Assembly (NCBI GenBank): GCA_964553615.1
Contig: CAZKMA010000012.1
Span: forward strand, 1-64,000
From: DATKUC01 sp964553615
GTDB taxonomy: Bacteria; Spirochaetota; Spirochaetia; DSM-27196; DATKUC01
Length of the DNA stretch: 64,000 bases
Reading direction: 5' to 3'
Shown: piece after piece, positions 25,293 through 34,800 of the stretch
How the letters are laid out: the number at the start of each line of letters is the position of its first letter
How positions within the stretch are numbered: position 1 is the first letter of the stretch
The notes under the pieces: generated by a model
What the model was told of the DNA's origin: nothing
Database searches by the model: none
What the model saw: the letters and a program-made list of their open reading frames with translations, nothing else
Program-made: the position numbers and the translations under genes

Positions 25293-26450
25293 CTATTTCT
25301 TCATTCGCGCGGCGACAAACTCGCGAACCGCATCGGTATCGAATGTGGACCCGGGCTTGTGCGCTGAATCCTTGATGGGGGCCATGTACGCCTCCTCGGT
25401 CAGTTTGAATTCATTGATAAATTCGGCTTTCGGAATGCCGGACAGCCGCGAGACCTCCTGAAAGGTGTCGGTTCCCTTAATGTTGGCCGGATCGAGAACC
25501 TTTGTCTCTACCACGGTTTCAGCGAGGGGCTTGACGGTCCATTCGACCGAGCTGATGGCATTGCTTGCCCCGATCACGACAAGGAAGATCGCTGCGGTTG
25601 CGCCGAGAACAACAAAGGGCGATGTGCGGTGCTTCTTCGGGCCGGCAATAACGAGCGTGTCTTTCACCGGGCACGCAACGACGCAAAGGTTGCAGTTGAT
25701 GCACTCGGAGGACTGTACCTGGGGAACCGATTCGATCTTGATATTCATAGGACATGCGCGGTCACAGAGCATGCAATGCGTACAGGTTTCGTCGTTTCTC
25801 TTCACCCGGAAGTAGCCAATCCGATTGATCAACCCGAGAAAGGCGCCCATGGGACAGAGGTATTTGCAGAAAAACCGATCGTAGAACATCGATCCTGCGA
25901 CGCTCACGATGAGAAGAACGAGGCCGATGAGGAAGCCGCTGATGAGCTCGGCGGAAAAGATGTGGTGGTATGCTGCCCAGGGGTCGTACGGACGGATAAT
26001 CAGCTCTGCGGTAGCTGCGGTAAGCACAACGATTGCCACGAGTCCGATATATTTCAGGAAGCGCGCAGGACGATCGATGGCCCGTGGCATCACGAATCGC
26101 TTTTTGAAGATCTTTTTCCCCAGCCGGGCGAAAAGTTCCTGCAACGCACCGAATGCGCATATATGACCGCAGAAGACCCGCCGGTACAGGAGCGCGACCA
26201 GAATGGTTGCCGCGAGGAGGACAAAGCTGGTCCATGCGATTTTTTCGACAAGTTGCCCGGATATCGCAACGGTAATTGCAGACTCAATTCCGCCGAACGG
26301 ATCGAGCGCGTCCACTCCAACGGGTCGTATGGCTGAATACTGATGAAGAATGCCGAGTGCAGTCGACAGGAGAAGCAAGAAAACGAGCACCGCCAAACGG
26401 AGAGTTCGAAACAGGCGCTGCTGACGCCGGTCGCTTTTCTGAATTCCCAT
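25293..26450 (-). CDS. NapH/MauN-like membrane polyferredoxin
   Basis: 385 residues. It has about five to six membrane helices with two conserved Cys pairs (FCGHICAFG near residue 92 and FCKYLCPMGA near 190). Two 4Fe-4S motifs follow, CTHCMLCDRACP and CINCNLCVVACP (about 212-255), then another helix and a soluble tail of about 90 residues. This is the NapH/RdxA/CcoG-like layout that passes electrons from a membrane donor to an extracytoplasmic acceptor. The tail contains no Cys or haem motif. The start is ATG 26450 with AAGGGAG; longer in-frame starts lack support. Its redox partner is not in the window. Confidence 0.86.
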   Translation of the reverse strand: MGIQKSDRRQQRLFRTLRLAVLVFLLLLSTALGILHQYSAIRPVGVDALDPFGGIESAITVAISGQLVEKIAWTSFVLLAATILVALLYRRVFCGHICAFGALQELFARLGKKIFKKRFVMPRAIDRPARFLKYIGLVAIVVLTAATAELIIRPYDPWAAYHHIFSAELISGFLIGLVLLIVSVAGSMFYDRFFCKYLCPMGAFLGLINRIGYFRVKRNDETCTHCMLCDRACPMNIKIESVPQVQSSECINCNLCVVACPVKDTLVIAGPKKHRTSPFVVLGATAAIFLVVIGASNAISSVEWTVKPLAETVVETKVLDPANIKGTDTFQEVSRLSGIPKAEFINEFKLTEEAYMAPIKDSAHKPGSTFDTDAVREFVAARMKK

Positions 26451-26662
26451 AGAGGCTCCCTTCAATTCTGTGAATATGCCTTCAAAAAAGCAAAAAGCGT
26501 GCCAGAAATACGGGTCTGATCCGACCGAACGGGCTGTTTTTCGGCTTCCTGGCGATCGCCGACGGGAAAAAAATACCCTCAACGCCAAAATGGGAAAAAA
26601 ATGTCGGTCGGCTCTCGGGCTCCAGGGATCCCGGGCAATCCGCGGGTGTCCGTTTCCGGCGA
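26451..26662. other. 212-bp intergenic region with A-tract repeats
   Basis: No gene seen. GGGAAAAAAAT occurs twice (26564-26574 and 26592-26602). Read on the minus strand these give ATTTTTTTCCC runs after the MFS gene and may contribute to termination, but I see no convincing stem. Confidence 0.4.
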
Positions 26663-27934
26663 TCAGTCGGCCGGATGCGGATTGTGTTTGCGAACCTTGC
26701 GCAGGGAAAGCGACAGGATTGCGCCGAGCGCGGCGGTTGAGGATACCAGAAGGAAGGTCAGGCGCGGCGATACCGAGGTGAGGGCACCGCCGAGGTAGCT
26801 GAACGGCGCAGACAGACCGAACAGAAATACGTAGAGGATAGAGGTGAGCTTTGCGCGATCTTCGTCGTTCACTGCGTTCGCCATGAACGAATCCACCATC
26901 GGGGACACGACCGCGGTTCCAAGCGCGGTAATAATGGTGCTCAAGATTACCAGCACGTAATTCGTCCCGGGAATAAGGACGAGCAGCAGATACCCGGCAA
27001 CCACCAGAGTGTTTCCGTATACAAGGGGCCTCACCGGGTCCTTGCCACCAATTCGTGGAATTACAAAGAGAAAGACACCGAGCATGACCAGAGATTGCAC
27101 CGCAGGGAAGAGCGCAATGCTCGCGTCGGGGAAGCCCAGCGATCTGCTCAGCATGATTGCAAGGAAGTTCGTCTTGAGGACCATCTGTATGTTCGCAGCG
27201 AGCACCATGAGAAACGCGATGATGATGGTTGGGCTCCGTATGATGATCCTGAGGATTCGCCCATAGTCTTCAAACACAGACCTGAACGGCACGAGTTTTG
27301 CTTCTTCGATCTTGATTTTTCCGATCCGTGTCTCGTGAGTTACCGAGTTCCGGATGATAAACATGGCGGTCATCGATACGAACGCAACCAGATAGAGGAC
27401 GCGCATCGCGGGAACGAGAGTCCAGGAACGAACCATGAGCCCGGCAAGGGGTGCAAAGAAGCCGGCGAGAATTCCCGCAATGTAGACATAAGTGTAGACA
27501 TGGACCCGCTGTTTCGGGGGTGTGTCTTCGATCAACAGGCAGTTCCAGGAAGTGTGAGTAACCCGAAAGATCGAGTTGACCATGCCCGCAATCAGGAAGG
27601 CCTCGAATCCCCAGGCTGCGGCCCAGATAATGGTGGGAATGCTCCACCCGAGAAGGTCGAAGATGATTGACGTTCGCCGGCGTCCGATGCGGTCGGTTAT
27701 GTACCCGCTTACCAGGGCAAAGAACATCTGGAAAATCAGACTGACCGCAGCAATAAGGCCGATCTGCATGTCGGAACATCCGAGAGCAAGCATGTAGAGT
27801 CCGACGTATGGAGCGTACAGGTTGTACGGTATGCCCCACATCGGCTCGACCATGAGGCACCCTTTGGCATTTGGTTCAAACCCGCGGATTATCGAAAGAG
27901 GTTCGTCAAACACCTTTCGAGCGAACGCGAACAT
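26663..27934 (-). CDS. MFS transporter, unassigned subfamily
   Basis: 423 residues, about 11-12 helices. Motif A is GYITDRIGRRRTS after helix 2. The N-terminal cytoplasmic segment (about 1-28) and ILYVFLFGLSAPFSYLGGAL near the end resemble a spirochaete/firmicute MFS group of unknown substrate. The ATG at 27934 has TGAGGTGA upstream. It is separate from the polyferredoxin gene (212 bp) and the DUF4097-like gene (57 bp upstream, same strand), with which it may be cotranscribed. Confidence 0.85.
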   Translation of the reverse strand: MFAFARKVFDEPLSIIRGFEPNAKGCLMVEPMWGIPYNLYAPYVGLYMLALGCSDMQIGLIAAVSLIFQMFFALVSGYITDRIGRRRTSIIFDLLGWSIPTIIWAAAWGFEAFLIAGMVNSIFRVTHTSWNCLLIEDTPPKQRVHVYTYVYIAGILAGFFAPLAGLMVRSWTLVPAMRVLYLVAFVSMTAMFIIRNSVTHETRIGKIKIEEAKLVPFRSVFEDYGRILRIIIRSPTIIIAFLMVLAANIQMVLKTNFLAIMLSRSLGFPDASIALFPAVQSLVMLGVFLFVIPRIGGKDPVRPLVYGNTLVVAGYLLLVLIPGTNYVLVILSTIITALGTAVVSPMVDSFMANAVNDEDRAKLTSILYVFLFGLSAPFSYLGGALTSVSPRLTFLLVSSTAALGAILSLSLRKVRKHNPHPAD

Positions 27935-27991
27935 GCAGTGTCACCTCAATGCAAAATGCTGGCAGCTTTGCACTATTGTACCAGTGGAGTT

Positions 27992-28867
27992 TTACTGGAA
28001 GTCCAATGAACCGCTTGTGCTTTTCCCCGTAATCAGGACGCTCCCGTCCCCCCAATCGAGCGTCCCGGATCGTTTGAGCTGTCCAACCCGGAGACTCCCG
28101 CTCTCGGAACTCAGCTGAAATTTGCAGCCGTGGAGATTGTTCCAGAGCGAGACGGAGATTGTGCCGGACCTGGCCATGAACGACGAGGTTGTCTGGAGCA
28201 GGATGTTGGTTCCCTTGATAGTGCCGCTTTCGGTTGTCAGATGCATCAGACCAACCTCGTGGTCAACGCTGATTGCGCCGCTGTGTGAGGTGGCGGTTAT
28301 AGAGCCGTAAATGTGCCGGTAGTCCTGGGATCCCGTGTCGCTCGTTGCCACAAGGACCGCGTTGGTTCCGGAAACAGCAATTCCTCCCCCCGCGGTCTCG
28401 AGTGTAAGATGCTCCGTACTCATGTTGTCGACATGGATGTTCCCGGTAGTCGCCTTCGCATATATGAACTCATAGCGCGGAACCGTCAGTATAATCTCTC
28501 CCGGCACTGCTGCCGGCGCCTTTGCAGCCGGAGGCTTGTCAGCTGATGTGTTCGGAGTTGTGGAATCCGAAGTCTCCACCGTGATGCGGAGCACCCCTCC
28601 CGCCTCGGTGTATTTCACCTTGTACACTGCAGGGATTCCGCTCTCTGTCATCCGGACATTTGCAGTATTCCTGCCGCTGATTTTGACCGCTACCGGTCCA
28701 CTGTCCACGGTGAGCTTGTACGGTCTGCCGAAATCGATGGCGTGACCGTCGGATCCGTTTCGAGCGAATGCCGATCCGGGAATCAAAATTCCCGACAGCA
28801 GAATGCATGTGAAGGCCACACTGCGAAGCAGGATGGTCTTTCTGATTTGAATTGCAGTCGTACTCAT
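27992..28867 (-). CDS. Exported DUF4097-like beta-helix protein
   Basis: 291 residues. The signal peptide (about 14-36) ends GSAFA. The mature protein begins with a beta-sandwich-like part (to about 115). A series of short strand repeats follows, rich in T-x-S-G-x-[IL] turns (ATTGNIHVDN, TAGGGIAVSG, SHSGAISVDH, TESGTIKGTN, ARSGTISVSL, SESGSLRVGQ, TSGSLDF). This is the right-handed beta-helix pattern of DUF4097. Function is unknown in the family. AAAGGA precedes the ATG. A related DUF2807-type protein is encoded at 60079-60798. Confidence 0.82.
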   Translation of the reverse strand: MSTTAIQIRKTILLRSVAFTCILLSGILIPGSAFARNGSDGHAIDFGRPYKLTVDSGPVAVKISGRNTANVRMTESGIPAVYKVKYTEAGGVLRITVETSDSTTPNTSADKPPAAKAPAAVPGEIILTVPRYEFIYAKATTGNIHVDNMSTEHLTLETAGGGIAVSGTNAVLVATSDTGSQDYRHIYGSITATSHSGAISVDHEVGLMHLTTESGTIKGTNILLQTTSSFMARSGTISVSLWNNLHGCKFQLSSESGSLRVGQLKRSGTLDWGDGSVLITGKSTSGSLDFQ

Positions 28868-28948
28868 TTACATCCTTTCCGAGTTCAGTGTAACGCAGAT
28901 ACGATTCTTCTGCCACGATGTGGTTGCATTTTTACGTCGCCCAGTGGT

Positions 28949-30046
28949 ATGAATTCCTCGCTCACCATGGACATTCCATCGACCGATTTTCGCCTGGTTA
29001 CCATTCCCGGCCTCGAGGATCTTGCGCGGTCCGAACTGGATGCTCATCTGCGTGTTGAGCCTTCACGCCAGGCTCCGTTACCGTGTCCCGGACAGGTAGT
29101 TTTCCGAACCGATTCCAGTCCCGAAGAGGTCCTTCTCTCGGTTTCTCAAATGCACAGCGTCTCAGATGTCATTCGCCATTTCGGCATCTTTCGCCTTTCA
29201 CAGGAAGATCCGGTTGGCGGAATACTGACTGATCTTCGTGAGTCCGGCCATATCCCGTCCCTCACCGGGGAGACAAGTTTTCGTGTTACGTGTGTACGCA
29301 GAGGAAATCATTCCTTCCGGAGCCCCGAGATAGAACGCTCCGTAGGCGCTGTGGTCCAGGAACGGTACGGTTCGCCGGTGGACCTGACGGCTTTTCGCTG
29401 CCACGTCCGGATTGACATTCATGATGACGTGTGGCTCCTCGGTGAGCAGCTCAACCGGGACCGGATAGACCTCCGGTTTCCGAGGATTTATCATCCGCGA
29501 ATCTCACTTCGGACACCTGTTGCGTATGCGCTGGTGATCCTTGCAACCGGTCTGTCCGGTACCAACTTGCCAAGAGTCTTCGTGGACCCGTTTTGCGGGT
29601 CGGGAATCATCCCTCTGGAGATAGCCTCGCTTTTTCCTCGGTCACAGGTATATGCGTTCGACCGGGAAGAGGCCGCGGTGGCCGGTTCAATGGCGAACGT
29701 ACACGCGGCGGGCATGTCTGCGCAAATAACGGTGGAGAATCGCGATGCACGGGAACTCACCGAGCGGTTCGAATCCGGAAGCGTCGACTACATAATAACT
29801 GATCCACCCTTCGGCGTTCGCCTCGGGAAAAATATCGATTTCTATCACTTGTATCGGAACGTGCTGGTTGTCGCCCAGGAGCTGCTGCGAGGCGGTGGAC
29901 GCATGTCGTTGCTGGTTGCGCGAAACCGTCACCTGTTCCGGCGTGCGCTCTCCCATGTCGGCGGTTTTCGGATTGTTCACGCGCGTGCGCTCGACATGGC
30001 GGGGCTTCATCCGGTGCTCTTTGTTCTGGAAAAGAGCGATCATTGA
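28949..30046 (+). CDS. THUMP-domain RNA methyltransferase
   Basis: About 365 residues. The N-terminal THUMP domain (about 60-165, with SFRVTCVRRGNHSF) is followed by an UPF0020/Rossmann methyltransferase domain with the SAM motif FVDPFCGSGI near residue 212 and the catalytic DPPFGVR near 277. These features fit enzymes that make N2-methylguanosine or related marks in tRNA or 23S rRNA (Trm14/RlmL-N group). The exact target is uncertain. The start could be ATG 28949 or 28967; neither has a strong Shine-Dalgarno sequence. The GH31 gene follows after 58 bp. Confidence 0.85.
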   Translation: MNSSLTMDIPSTDFRLVTIPGLEDLARSELDAHLRVEPSRQAPLPCPGQVVFRTDSSPEEVLLSVSQMHSVSDVIRHFGIFRLSQEDPVGGILTDLRESGHIPSLTGETSFRVTCVRRGNHSFRSPEIERSVGAVVQERYGSPVDLTAFRCHVRIDIHDDVWLLGEQLNRDRIDLRFPRIYHPRISLRTPVAYALVILATGLSGTNLPRVFVDPFCGSGIIPLEIASLFPRSQVYAFDREEAAVAGSMANVHAAGMSAQITVENRDARELTERFESGSVDYIITDPPFGVRLGKNIDFYHLYRNVLVVAQELLRGGGRMSLLVARNRHLFRRALSHVGGFRIVHARALDMAGLHPVLFVLEKSDH

Positions 30047-30104
30047 TCTTCTGAAATGCAGCCGGTATAGTTGCAGGATCCTGTTTATCCGCGAAGAGGG
30101 CATC

Positions 30105-32450
30105 GTGTTTCTCCACAAAATTGATACACCGGAAAATTTCAGTTTTGGCTCCGACAGAAGGGAAGATGTTACCCCCGGTCTCTCTCATCTGGGCGAGGGT
30201 GTGTTCCGATACGAAGTGCGCAGCAGTCTCTGGAAGTCGAACTATTCACAGGCAGTTCTGGAGGCGGATGTGTTCCTCCGTTCGGCACCGCCGGTTCTGG
30301 GCGTGGGGCTGAAAGAGGACGGCGGAGTGTCGGTGAGCCATGGTGATGATCCGATCATTTCCACTGTTCCGGGAATGGGTTTCGGGGTATCAGGCAGCCG
30401 GTGGATGATGGTCTTTGACTACAGTCCGAAGTTGCGCTTTTACGGGATGGGGGAAAAGTTCAACGGTCTCGAGAAGACCGGGGTGAGAACCCGCTTCTGG
30501 AACACGGATGTCATGGCGGATTTCGCCCCAAAGGCCGTTGCCGACGCCGAGGTTGATCCCCTCTACGTCACTATTCCCTATTTGCTCATTGTGCGCCCCG
30601 AGGGCGCCGTTGGAATTCTTCTGGACAACCCTTTTGCCTCGTTCATGAGCGTCGCCGCACCCGAGGGTGTTACGCAGCTTCCCGAGGAGGCTACAGCGCC
30701 ACGGACCTATATCGGCGCTCCTGACGGCCGTCCGGTACTCTACTTCATAACGGGTGAAACACCGCTTGCGGTAACACGAAAACTCCAGCGGTTGTGCGGC
30801 CGAACACCGTTGCCGCCCGTCTGGGCTTTGGGACATCACCAGAGCAGATGGGGATATCGCAGCGCGGAGGATCTGAGGGAGATAGGGGATCAGTTTCGAA
30901 AGCATTCAATACCAAACGACGGACTCTGGCTCGACATCGACTACATGGATGGTTATCGAGTCTTTACGTTCGACAGAGAAAGCTTTAAAAACCCGTCGAA
31001 AGAGCTCAAGTCGCTTGCCGGAATCGGTCGGGTCTGTCCGATTCTGGATCCCGGCGTAAAGGTGGACCCGAAATATGCGATCTACACCGAGGCGGTTGAT
31101 CAGGGGCTGCTGTGCATGAACAGCGAAGGCAGGCCCTATGTCGGGTTCGTCTGGCCCGGACGGACAGTTTTCCCGGATTTCTCATTGCCGAAAACCCGCG
31201 AATGGTGGGCAGCGCACGTGAAGACGTTCGCCGATACCGGTGTCTCCGGTGTCTGGGTCGACATGAACGATCCGTCCACCGGTTCTGCGGACTTTGAGGA
31301 TATGCGGTTTGGCGGTGGTAAGTTTCCCCACGAAACATACCACAACCAGTATGCGCTCGGCATGCAGATGGCCACGCGTGAGGGGTTCCTTCAGGCTCGA
31401 CCGAATGAGCGGCCGTTCGTGCTTTCCCGAAGCGGCTTCATCTCCACCAGCCGGTATGCTGCCATATGGACCGGCGACAGTGTTTCGAACTACGCCTATC
31501 TGCGCCAGATTATACCCGTGTGTCTGAATCTGGCGCTTTCCGGTATCCCCTTCGTCGGCGGAGACGTGGGCGGCTTCGACGGAGATGCAACTCCACAGTT
31601 GCTGACCGACTGGTACAAGGCCGTGTTCCTCTTTCCGGTGTTCCGGAACCACAGCTGCAAGGGCACACGTCGTCAGGAACCATGGGCCATGGGTGCCGGG
31701 CCACGAAAGACCATTGCGCGGTACGTACGACTGCGTTACAAGATGCTTCCGTATCTGTATTCGCTGTTTGTGGCCCAGGAAAACAGTGGAGATCCTATTC
31801 TTCGACCGTTGTTTCTCGAGTTTCCCGAAAGCGGCGGGAGGGACCTCACCCGCGTGGCGGATCAGTTCATGGTCGGCCCCGCAGTCATGCAGGCGCCGTT
31901 CGTGAACGAGGCGCAGGAAAAGCGGACTGTCGAACTTCCTCCTGGGAGCTGGTTCGATCCAGGTACTTCCCGATGGATCAAGGGCGGACGCAGAATACCG
32001 GTAATGGCCGGGCAGGAGACGACCCCGCTCTATTTTCGCGACGGCACCATTGTGCCCATGCTCTGTGGCGAGCCGAAGAGTGAATCAAGCGATTTCAGTA
32101 ATCTCGAGATTCACCTCTTTCTGTCACGAAGCGGAATTTCCCGCGCAGGGTCCGCGGCTTCTGCTCCCATTATTGCCGACGACGGGATAAGCTACGACTA
32201 CCTGAACGGCGTCCGTTCAACTGTGGAACTGCGCGCATGGGTCGAGCAGAGTGTCCTCCATATCGATGTTTCCAGGGCCGGCATCGGCTTCAGACCATTC
32301 GATCTCCAGTTTGTCGTTTACGATGAGTTCAAGGGCGTCATTCTCCACCAGGATGGCGAACGTGAGCTGACTCTGAAGAGTGCAGGCTGGGATTGCTGTG
32401 GAACCAGGATCCAATGCCGGAAAACCGGAACCGTTATTGTTGATCGGTAA
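30105..32450 (+). CDS. Glycoside hydrolase family 31 (alpha-glucosidase-like)
   Basis: 781 residues. It has an N-terminal galactose-mutarotase-like domain (about 20-230), a (beta/alpha)8 barrel with the nucleophile Asp386 in GVWVDMNDPS, a likely acid/base Asp458 in IWTGDSVSNY, and GGDVGGF shortly after. Beta-sandwich domains at the C-terminus include YFRDGTIVPM. GH31 enzymes cleave alpha-glucosides or alpha-xylosides with retention. There is no signal peptide, so it acts on imported oligosaccharides. The start is GTG 30105 after GAAGAGGG; an in-frame extension to 29868 overlaps the methyltransferase and is rejected. The last 17 bp overlap the convergent GNAT gene. Confidence 0.92.
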   Translation: MFLHKIDTPENFSFGSDRREDVTPGLSHLGEGVFRYEVRSSLWKSNYSQAVLEADVFLRSAPPVLGVGLKEDGGVSVSHGDDPIISTVPGMGFGVSGSRWMMVFDYSPKLRFYGMGEKFNGLEKTGVRTRFWNTDVMADFAPKAVADAEVDPLYVTIPYLLIVRPEGAVGILLDNPFASFMSVAAPEGVTQLPEEATAPRTYIGAPDGRPVLYFITGETPLAVTRKLQRLCGRTPLPPVWALGHHQSRWGYRSAEDLREIGDQFRKHSIPNDGLWLDIDYMDGYRVFTFDRESFKNPSKELKSLAGIGRVCPILDPGVKVDPKYAIYTEAVDQGLLCMNSEGRPYVGFVWPGRTVFPDFSLPKTREWWAAHVKTFADTGVSGVWVDMNDPSTGSADFEDMRFGGGKFPHETYHNQYALGMQMATREGFLQARPNERPFVLSRSGFISTSRYAAIWTGDSVSNYAYLRQIIPVCLNLALSGIPFVGGDVGGFDGDATPQLLTDWYKAVFLFPVFRNHSCKGTRRQEPWAMGAGPRKTIARYVRLRYKMLPYLYSLFVAQENSGDPILRPLFLEFPESGGRDLTRVADQFMVGPAVMQAPFVNEAQEKRTVELPPGSWFDPGTSRWIKGGRRIPVMAGQETTPLYFRDGTIVPMLCGEPKSESSDFSNLEIHLFLSRSGISRAGSAASAPIIADDGISYDYLNGVRSTVELRAWVEQSVLHIDVSRAGIGFRPFDLQFVVYDEFKGVILHQDGERELTLKSAGWDCCGTRIQCRKTGTVIVDR

Positions 32451-32991
32451 TATCGTTGATCCAGGAGTCGTCCGGGTATTCCGGCCAGTTCGGAACCGAT
32501 TGAGCAAGGCGTGTCCACGCATCCATGCTCTGTCCGGTCAGCTGTGGCCTGAATCCGAGTCTCAGGTAGGTGCGTATTGCCGGAACGCGAAAATCTTCGG
32601 TCTCGAGAACCGCCATGGTTCTCCCTTCGGTGACAAAGCGATAGAGCGCAGCAAGGCTTACCCAGTATCCGAGCCTCTTTCCCCGGTGCCGTGGCTCTAC
32701 ACCGACAAAATGCAGATAACCGTACTGAGCCCCCCAGAGCGGATGGTACCATGCTGCCGCGGTACCCACGGGCACGTTGTCCTTCACAACAAAGAGGATT
32801 CGCTCCTGGACGAAGCTCGGGTCCTCCCGCATGATTGCCTGGAAGGAGCGCGGGGTCTCAAAAGATGCGGCGACAATGCGTTCCCAGGAGTACTCGTCCC
32901 CGGGAACAAAGCCGCGGATTGAGTATCCGGCCGGGACGTTCACCGTGGGGAGATCCGTCAGGGTTTCCCGAATCATGACCAGCGGTTTCAT
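32434..32991 (-). CDS. GNAT acetyltransferase
   Basis: 185 residues. The central acetyl-CoA motif is VEPRHRGKRLGYWVS (R-x-x-G-x-x-G version), followed by LETEDFRVPAIRTYLRLGF, the helix/strand typical of GNAT motif B. It N-acetylates an unknown amine in the cytoplasm. It overlaps the 3' end of the GH31 gene head to head by 17 bp and is transcribed away from the DUF432 gene. Confidence 0.86.
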   Translation of the reverse strand: MKPLVMIRETLTDLPTVNVPAGYSIRGFVPGDEYSWERIVAASFETPRSFQAIMREDPSFVQERILFVVKDNVPVGTAAAWYHPLWGAQYGYLHFVGVEPRHRGKRLGYWVSLAALYRFVTEGRTMAVLETEDFRVPAIRTYLRLGFRPQLTGQSMDAWTRLAQSVPNWPEYPDDSWINDITDQQ

Positions 32992-33082
32992 CTTCTCTCA
33001 AGTCTATCACACAGGACCCGATTCTAAGAATAGCGGGAAATGTCTCTTTTCGCGCAAACGTGACACGAAGGAGCGGTCAGGA

Positions 33083-33889
33083 GTGAGCGAATCTCAGCTT
33101 TCGGAGGAACTGTGGAAGCAGAGGGACCTTGATCCCAAAATGTGCCTTCGGTACGACATTGGGCCACTGACGATCTGGATCCGATATGCAGACCACGATT
33201 GGTACGTCGGCGATCATCTGCGGAATGACGGAGTCCGTCTGTATCGTGTTGGAACTGAAACCCTCTCCGAAATACCCGATATGGTACAGTGGCGCCGCTG
33301 GACATCGGCGAAGGAGTTGTTGAACGTACGCGTTTCGCCGCTGCTACCCGACCGCCCGCTGGTCGTGAAGCCTGACTCGGAAATAAAGATTCCTGCCGGC
33401 CGCAGAGCACTTTTTTTTGTCTCAATTCCCCTCTGGTTTCGTGTTTCGGTCGGATATCCGCAGGAGATAACGCTTACCGAAGTCCCGTCGGCAGTGCTTT
33501 CGAACTCGTGGTTTGGAAGCGTAACGAGTGGCGAATTGTGTTATTCGCTGATGACCCGGGCAACCCGGGATGTCGATGTGTCGGAGGTGCTCCTGCACCG
33601 CGCCACGTGCCCGGTCCACATTCACAATAACACCCCGAACGAGCTGGATCTCCTGCGCTTGTCCGTTCACGGAGAGTTCCTGCGGCTCTATGAGGGGCAG
33701 AACCGGCTGTACACCAACAATGTGAAGGTCACCTTTCGGGGCGAAGAACAGCTGAGCCAGATCGAGCTTGCAAAAACCGCCCCTGACATTGAGCCGGGGT
33801 GCACGCTCATTCAGCAGGCACGTGCGCCGTCAGAGCCGAGTTTCATGAAGCGTACCTTCCAGGTACTGCGATCTCTTACCGGAGACTAA
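33083..33889 (+). CDS. DUF432 family protein
   Basis: About 268 residues, soluble and beta-rich. It begins VSESQLSEELWK, then YDIGPLTIWIRYADHDWYVG and RRWTSAKELLNVRVSPLLPDRP, a pattern I associate with DUF432. Members of that family are typically encoded beside mechanosensitive channels, and here an MscS gene starts one base after the stop codon. The start is GTG 33083 with AAGGAG about 10 bp upstream. The longer in-frame region upstream overlaps the opposing GNAT gene. A regulatory or accessory role for the channel is inference from gene order. Confidence 0.72.
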   Translation: MSESQLSEELWKQRDLDPKMCLRYDIGPLTIWIRYADHDWYVGDHLRNDGVRLYRVGTETLSEIPDMVQWRRWTSAKELLNVRVSPLLPDRPLVVKPDSEIKIPAGRRALFFVSIPLWFRVSVGYPQEITLTEVPSAVLSNSWFGSVTSGELCYSLMTRATRDVDVSEVLLHRATCPVHIHNNTPNELDLLRLSVHGEFLRLYEGQNRLYTNNVKVTFRGEEQLSQIELAKTAPDIEPGCTLIQQARAPSEPSFMKRTFQVLRSLTGD

Positions 33890-33890
33890 G

Positions 33891-34745
33891 ATGCAGAAAC
33901 TGCTTCAATTCGATTTTTCCAAGATTTTTACACCGGACCGCATGGCGTCCCTTGCGCGCGCGGCGATCATCCTGGTCGTCGGATTCTTCGTGGTTCAGAT
34001 AGTTGCGCGGCTCGCATACCGGCTGGTGAGGAAGCGTTTGACGCCCCAGAACTCAATGCTGGTCAGACGGGGAATTCTCTATGTAGGGCTGACCATCATA
34101 GTGATGAACGTCCTCCAGGCGTTCGGATTCCAGCTCGGCGCACTGCTCGGTGCGGCGGGAATCGTCGGTATTGCCATAGGTTTCGCATCCCAGACAAGTA
34201 TGTCCAACCTGATAAGCGGTCTGTTTCTCATCTCCGAGAAACCATTCGCACTTGGAGACGTCATCAGCGTCGGGACAACAACCGGAATTGTCGAATCGGT
34301 CGATTTGCTTTCAATAAAGATACGGAAATTCGATAATCAGTTTGTCCGTATTCCGAACGAGAAAATCATAACAAGCGAGTTGACAAACATCACCCGCTAT
34401 CCCATCCGACGTCTCGATATCAAACTCGGCGTTGCGTACAAGGAAGATATGGAACGGGTCCGGGATATCCTCCTCGATGTTGCGGACAGGAACCGGTATG
34501 CGCTCGTTGAACCGGAACCATTGTTCATCTTTACCAACTTCGGAGACTCGGCACTCGAGATTCTCTTTGGCCTCTGGTTTGCAAAGGCCGATTATCTGAA
34601 TCTGAAGAATTCTATCATGATTGATATCAAGAAGCGGTTCGACGAAGCCGGAATTGAAATACCGTTTCCGCACCGGAGCATCTACGCGGGCTCGGCAACG
34701 GAACCGTTTCCAATTCGCATCGTTTCCAGCGATCCTCAGCCCTGA
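33891..34745 (+). CDS. MscS-type mechanosensitive channel
   Basis: 284 residues. Three N-terminal helices (about 20-40, 60-82, 84-105) end in the pore-lining helix GALLGAAGIVGIAIGFASQ. The beta domain (GDVISVGTTTGIVESVDLL and the segment VRIPNEKI) and a C-terminal alpha/beta cage follow. Length and motifs match the small E. coli MscS type, which releases solutes on hypo-osmotic shock. It is coupled to the DUF432 gene. Confidence 0.94.
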   Translation: MQKLLQFDFSKIFTPDRMASLARAAIILVVGFFVVQIVARLAYRLVRKRLTPQNSMLVRRGILYVGLTIIVMNVLQAFGFQLGALLGAAGIVGIAIGFASQTSMSNLISGLFLISEKPFALGDVISVGTTTGIVESVDLLSIKIRKFDNQFVRIPNEKIITSELTNITRYPIRRLDIKLGVAYKEDMERVRDILLDVADRNRYALVEPEPLFIFTNFGDSALEILFGLWFAKADYLNLKNSIMIDIKKRFDEAGIEIPFPHRSIYAGSATEPFPIRIVSSDPQP

Positions 34746-34800
34746 CCCCTGCTGTTCAGGAATAACCGCGCCATGGTACATTGGCCTGCAGGAGGTTTGC

